Source: Desulfobacterales bacterium
Lineage (GTDB): Bacteria; Desulfobacterota; Desulfobacteria; Desulfobacterales; JALSRD01
Assembly: GCA_026984935.1 (NCBI GenBank)
Contig: JALSRD010000035.1
Coordinates: 143,655-207,654, forward strand
Length of the DNA stretch: 64,000 nt
Reading direction: 5' to 3'
The notes beneath the pieces were generated by a model. That model was not told the DNA's origin, made no database searches, and saw nothing but the letters and a program-made list of their open reading frames with translations. Positions 62,787 to 64,000 of this stretch are shown here, piece after piece. How positions within the stretch are numbered: the first letter of the stretch is position 1; every line of letters begins with the position of its first letter. The translations under genes were made by a program, and so were the position numbers.

Positions 62787-63653
62787 TCATTTTGCTCTGC
62801 GATTCGCTGCACCATTGTTTTCGGTCTTCTTAAGGCCCCACAATAGGGGGGCTAAAAGCATGAGTGCAAATAAAAAAAATACGATCCCCCCGCTCCTGTG
62901 AAGCCAACTGTCGGTCAGAAATTGTTTATCCACATACAAGGCCAGCAGCGTGATTGTGGTGATGCGTATGGCATTTTTGAAGATTGCCACGGGGAAAACA
63001 GACAGAACCAGGACAAATTTCTTCCATCCGCTTTTAAGAAACATATGGCCGGCGATGATAGCGGTAAGTGTCAGTGCCAATGAAGAACGAATGCCGCTGC
63101 ATTCTTTGGCAACTTCGATCGTCACGTCGGTAAACTCGAACACCATGCCATGTCGAAAATAGGGAATACCAAGAATCCGGAGGATCGCACCCGCGGCATG
63201 CGCCGAGCTGACCTGCAGAAACCGGATAACGGGCTCCAAGACAACGAGCGGCATTGGAACCATTGCGACCAGAAACATAAGGGGGAAAAGCGCCTTCTTA
63301 AACGCCTGCATGCCGTAGAACGTAATGAAATCCCCGATAAACCAAGTTACTGCGCCCAGCATACAAAAAAACAAAAAATCGTTTTGGTTGATATCCTCGA
63401 CTTTGAAAATCCCGATTGCATACAACAACAATCCGGAAACAACCACGCTCAATCCGATAAAGGGAGAATAGCCGATATCCTCGAAAATGCGCCGGCGTTC
63501 GGCTGCCATAAAAAAAAGGCTGACCAAGGGAACCAATAAAAAGTGCGAATACAACTGATTATGAAAAGAAAGCCTGACTAACACCTTGAGCGGTTTATAG
63601 TAAATTAACAACCCAATCAGGTTAAACAGTATGAAGTAGAGTTTTTTTGCCAC
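62787..63653 (-). CDS. Exosortase
   Basis: A 288-residue polytopic membrane transpeptidase with about eight helices. The catalytic set is visible: Cys185 (AKECSGIRSS), Arg230 (FKNAIRITT) and His252 (WLHRSGG). YSHFLLVPLVSLFF near residue 35 is the usual N-terminal landmark, so the protein seems whole. Exosortases cut PEP-CTERM proteins and are tied to EPS synthesis. Start is GTG at 63653 with a weak ribosome site. An IS element begins just upstream. Confidence 0.92.
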   Translation of the reverse strand: MAKKLYFILFNLIGLLIYYKPLKVLVRLSFHNQLYSHFLLVPLVSLFFMAAERRRIFEDIGYSPFIGLSVVVSGLLLYAIGIFKVEDINQNDFLFFCMLGAVTWFIGDFITFYGMQAFKKALFPLMFLVAMVPMPLVVLEPVIRFLQVSSAHAAGAILRILGIPYFRHGMVFEFTDVTIEVAKECSGIRSSLALTLTAIIAGHMFLKSGWKKFVLVLSVFPVAIFKNAIRITTITLLALYVDKQFLTDSWLHRSGGIVFFLFALMLLAPLLWGLKKTENNGAANRRAK

Positions 63654-63773
63654 TTTTCAGTTATTCTCACTTATGCAGGTTCATGAAAAATCTCTAGTAC
63701 CCTCTGTTTTGCCTCAGATGGAATTGGATTTTTCCTCAAAATGTGATAATCTTCACAGTAAGGAGGAAGAACC

Positions 63774-64000
63774 ATGGCCAGAAAACGCAGACATTTCACG
63801 CCCGAACAGAAAGTCCAAATCATTAAAAAGCATCTTGTGGATAAAGTGCCGCTATCCGACCTTTGTGACCAGCACGGACTCCAGCCCACGGTTTTTTACC
63901 GCTGGCAGAAGGCCTTTTTCGAAAACGGCGCCAAAGCCTTCGATAGGCGCAAGGACACCGAGAAGCTGCGCCTGGAGAAAAAAGTCGCGGCCCTGCAAGG
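63774..64000 (+). mobile_element. IS3-type element, orfA (transposase HTH) start, cut by window edge
   Basis: From ATG 63774 (AAGGAGG upstream) the frame reads MARKRRHFTPEQKVQIIKK, then a helix-turn-helix LSDLCDQHGLQPTVFYRWQKAFF and the start of a coiled coil to the window edge. This is the orfA layout of IS3/IS911-like transposases. The left end of the element is probably between 63660 and 63770; the inverted repeat cannot be confirmed without the right end. Confidence 0.85.

Noticed and set aside
62552-62833. 93-codon plus-strand frame in the AT-rich gap
   Set aside because: No domain or signal; overlaps the exosortase end on the other strand.
1-64000. tRNA, rRNA and CRISPR features
   Set aside because: None were seen on reading; no repeat-spacer pattern and no clear tRNA-like GGTTCGAATCC arm in a cloverleaf. 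A covariance search would settle tRNAs.

Overview
The window is GC-rich, densely packed DNA with short intergenic gaps and many ATGA-type start/stop overlaps. It looks like the chromosome of a Gram-negative, probably anaerobic member of the Desulfobacterota (a sulfate-reducer-like deltaproteobacterium). This placement is an inference. It rests on the mix of TRAP/TAXI transporters, a Slp lipoprotein, a ferritin/diiron/thioredoxin-reductase stress set, an exosortase/PEP-CTERM system and a c-di-GMP-I riboswitch. No ribosomal RNA, tRNA, CRISPR array or dissimilatory sulfate-reduction gene was seen.

Layout. 1-6.2 kb (minus strand): an envelope block with an MGDG-synthase-like glycosyltransferase, a membrane metallophosphoesterase, a PAP2 phosphatase, a CusRS-like two-component system, a VanZ-like protein and a ComEC-like beta-lactamase-fold protein. 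6.4-10.6 kb (plus): panC, a DUF4139 secreted protein and a GntR/HutC regulator. 10.7-20.7 kb (minus): a likely carboxylic-acid uptake and catabolism operon with TRAP DctPQM, a CaiB-type CoA-transferase, an HMG-CoA-lyase-like enzyme, a fused TRAP-TAXI permease and its receptor, a PheC-like binding protein and an isopropylmalate-dehydrogenase-like enzyme. An AT-rich palindromic operator precedes it. 21-31 kb: a PEP-CTERM-like protein overlapping a rhomboid protease gene, HtpX, glutamate dehydrogenase, a diiron protein, a UbiG-like methyltransferase, Slp and a lytic transglycosylase. 31-38 kb: a YdbH/AsmA-like giant protein with a DUF1318 lipoprotein, thioredoxin reductase and an S1-domain protein. 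38-49 kb: FabH, ferritin, SixA, a UspA plus anion-permease pair, and the SAM cycle genes metK-ahcY followed by a solitary DNA methyltransferase. 49-57 kb: DnaJ-like, TPR, CBS, PilZ, dynamin-like and HD-domain proteins. 57-64 kb (minus): CysQ, a sulfurylase/APS-kinase fusion, a riboswitch-controlled ComEA-like protein, a WbaP-type sugar transferase and an exosortase, ending in the start of an IS element.

Three themes connect the genes. The first is envelope biogenesis: glycolipid, undecaprenyl recycling, AsmA-like lipid transport, exopolysaccharide, exosortase sorting and peptidoglycan turnover. The second is c-di-GMP: a PilZ receptor and a c-di-GMP-I riboswitch complete with promoter and terminator. 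The third is the sulfur/SAM side: PAPS synthesis and PAP removal lie next to the exopolysaccharide genes, which suggests (but does not show) a sulfated surface polymer. Three copies of a roughly 170-180 bp dispersed repeat with inverted ends lie in intergenic gaps.
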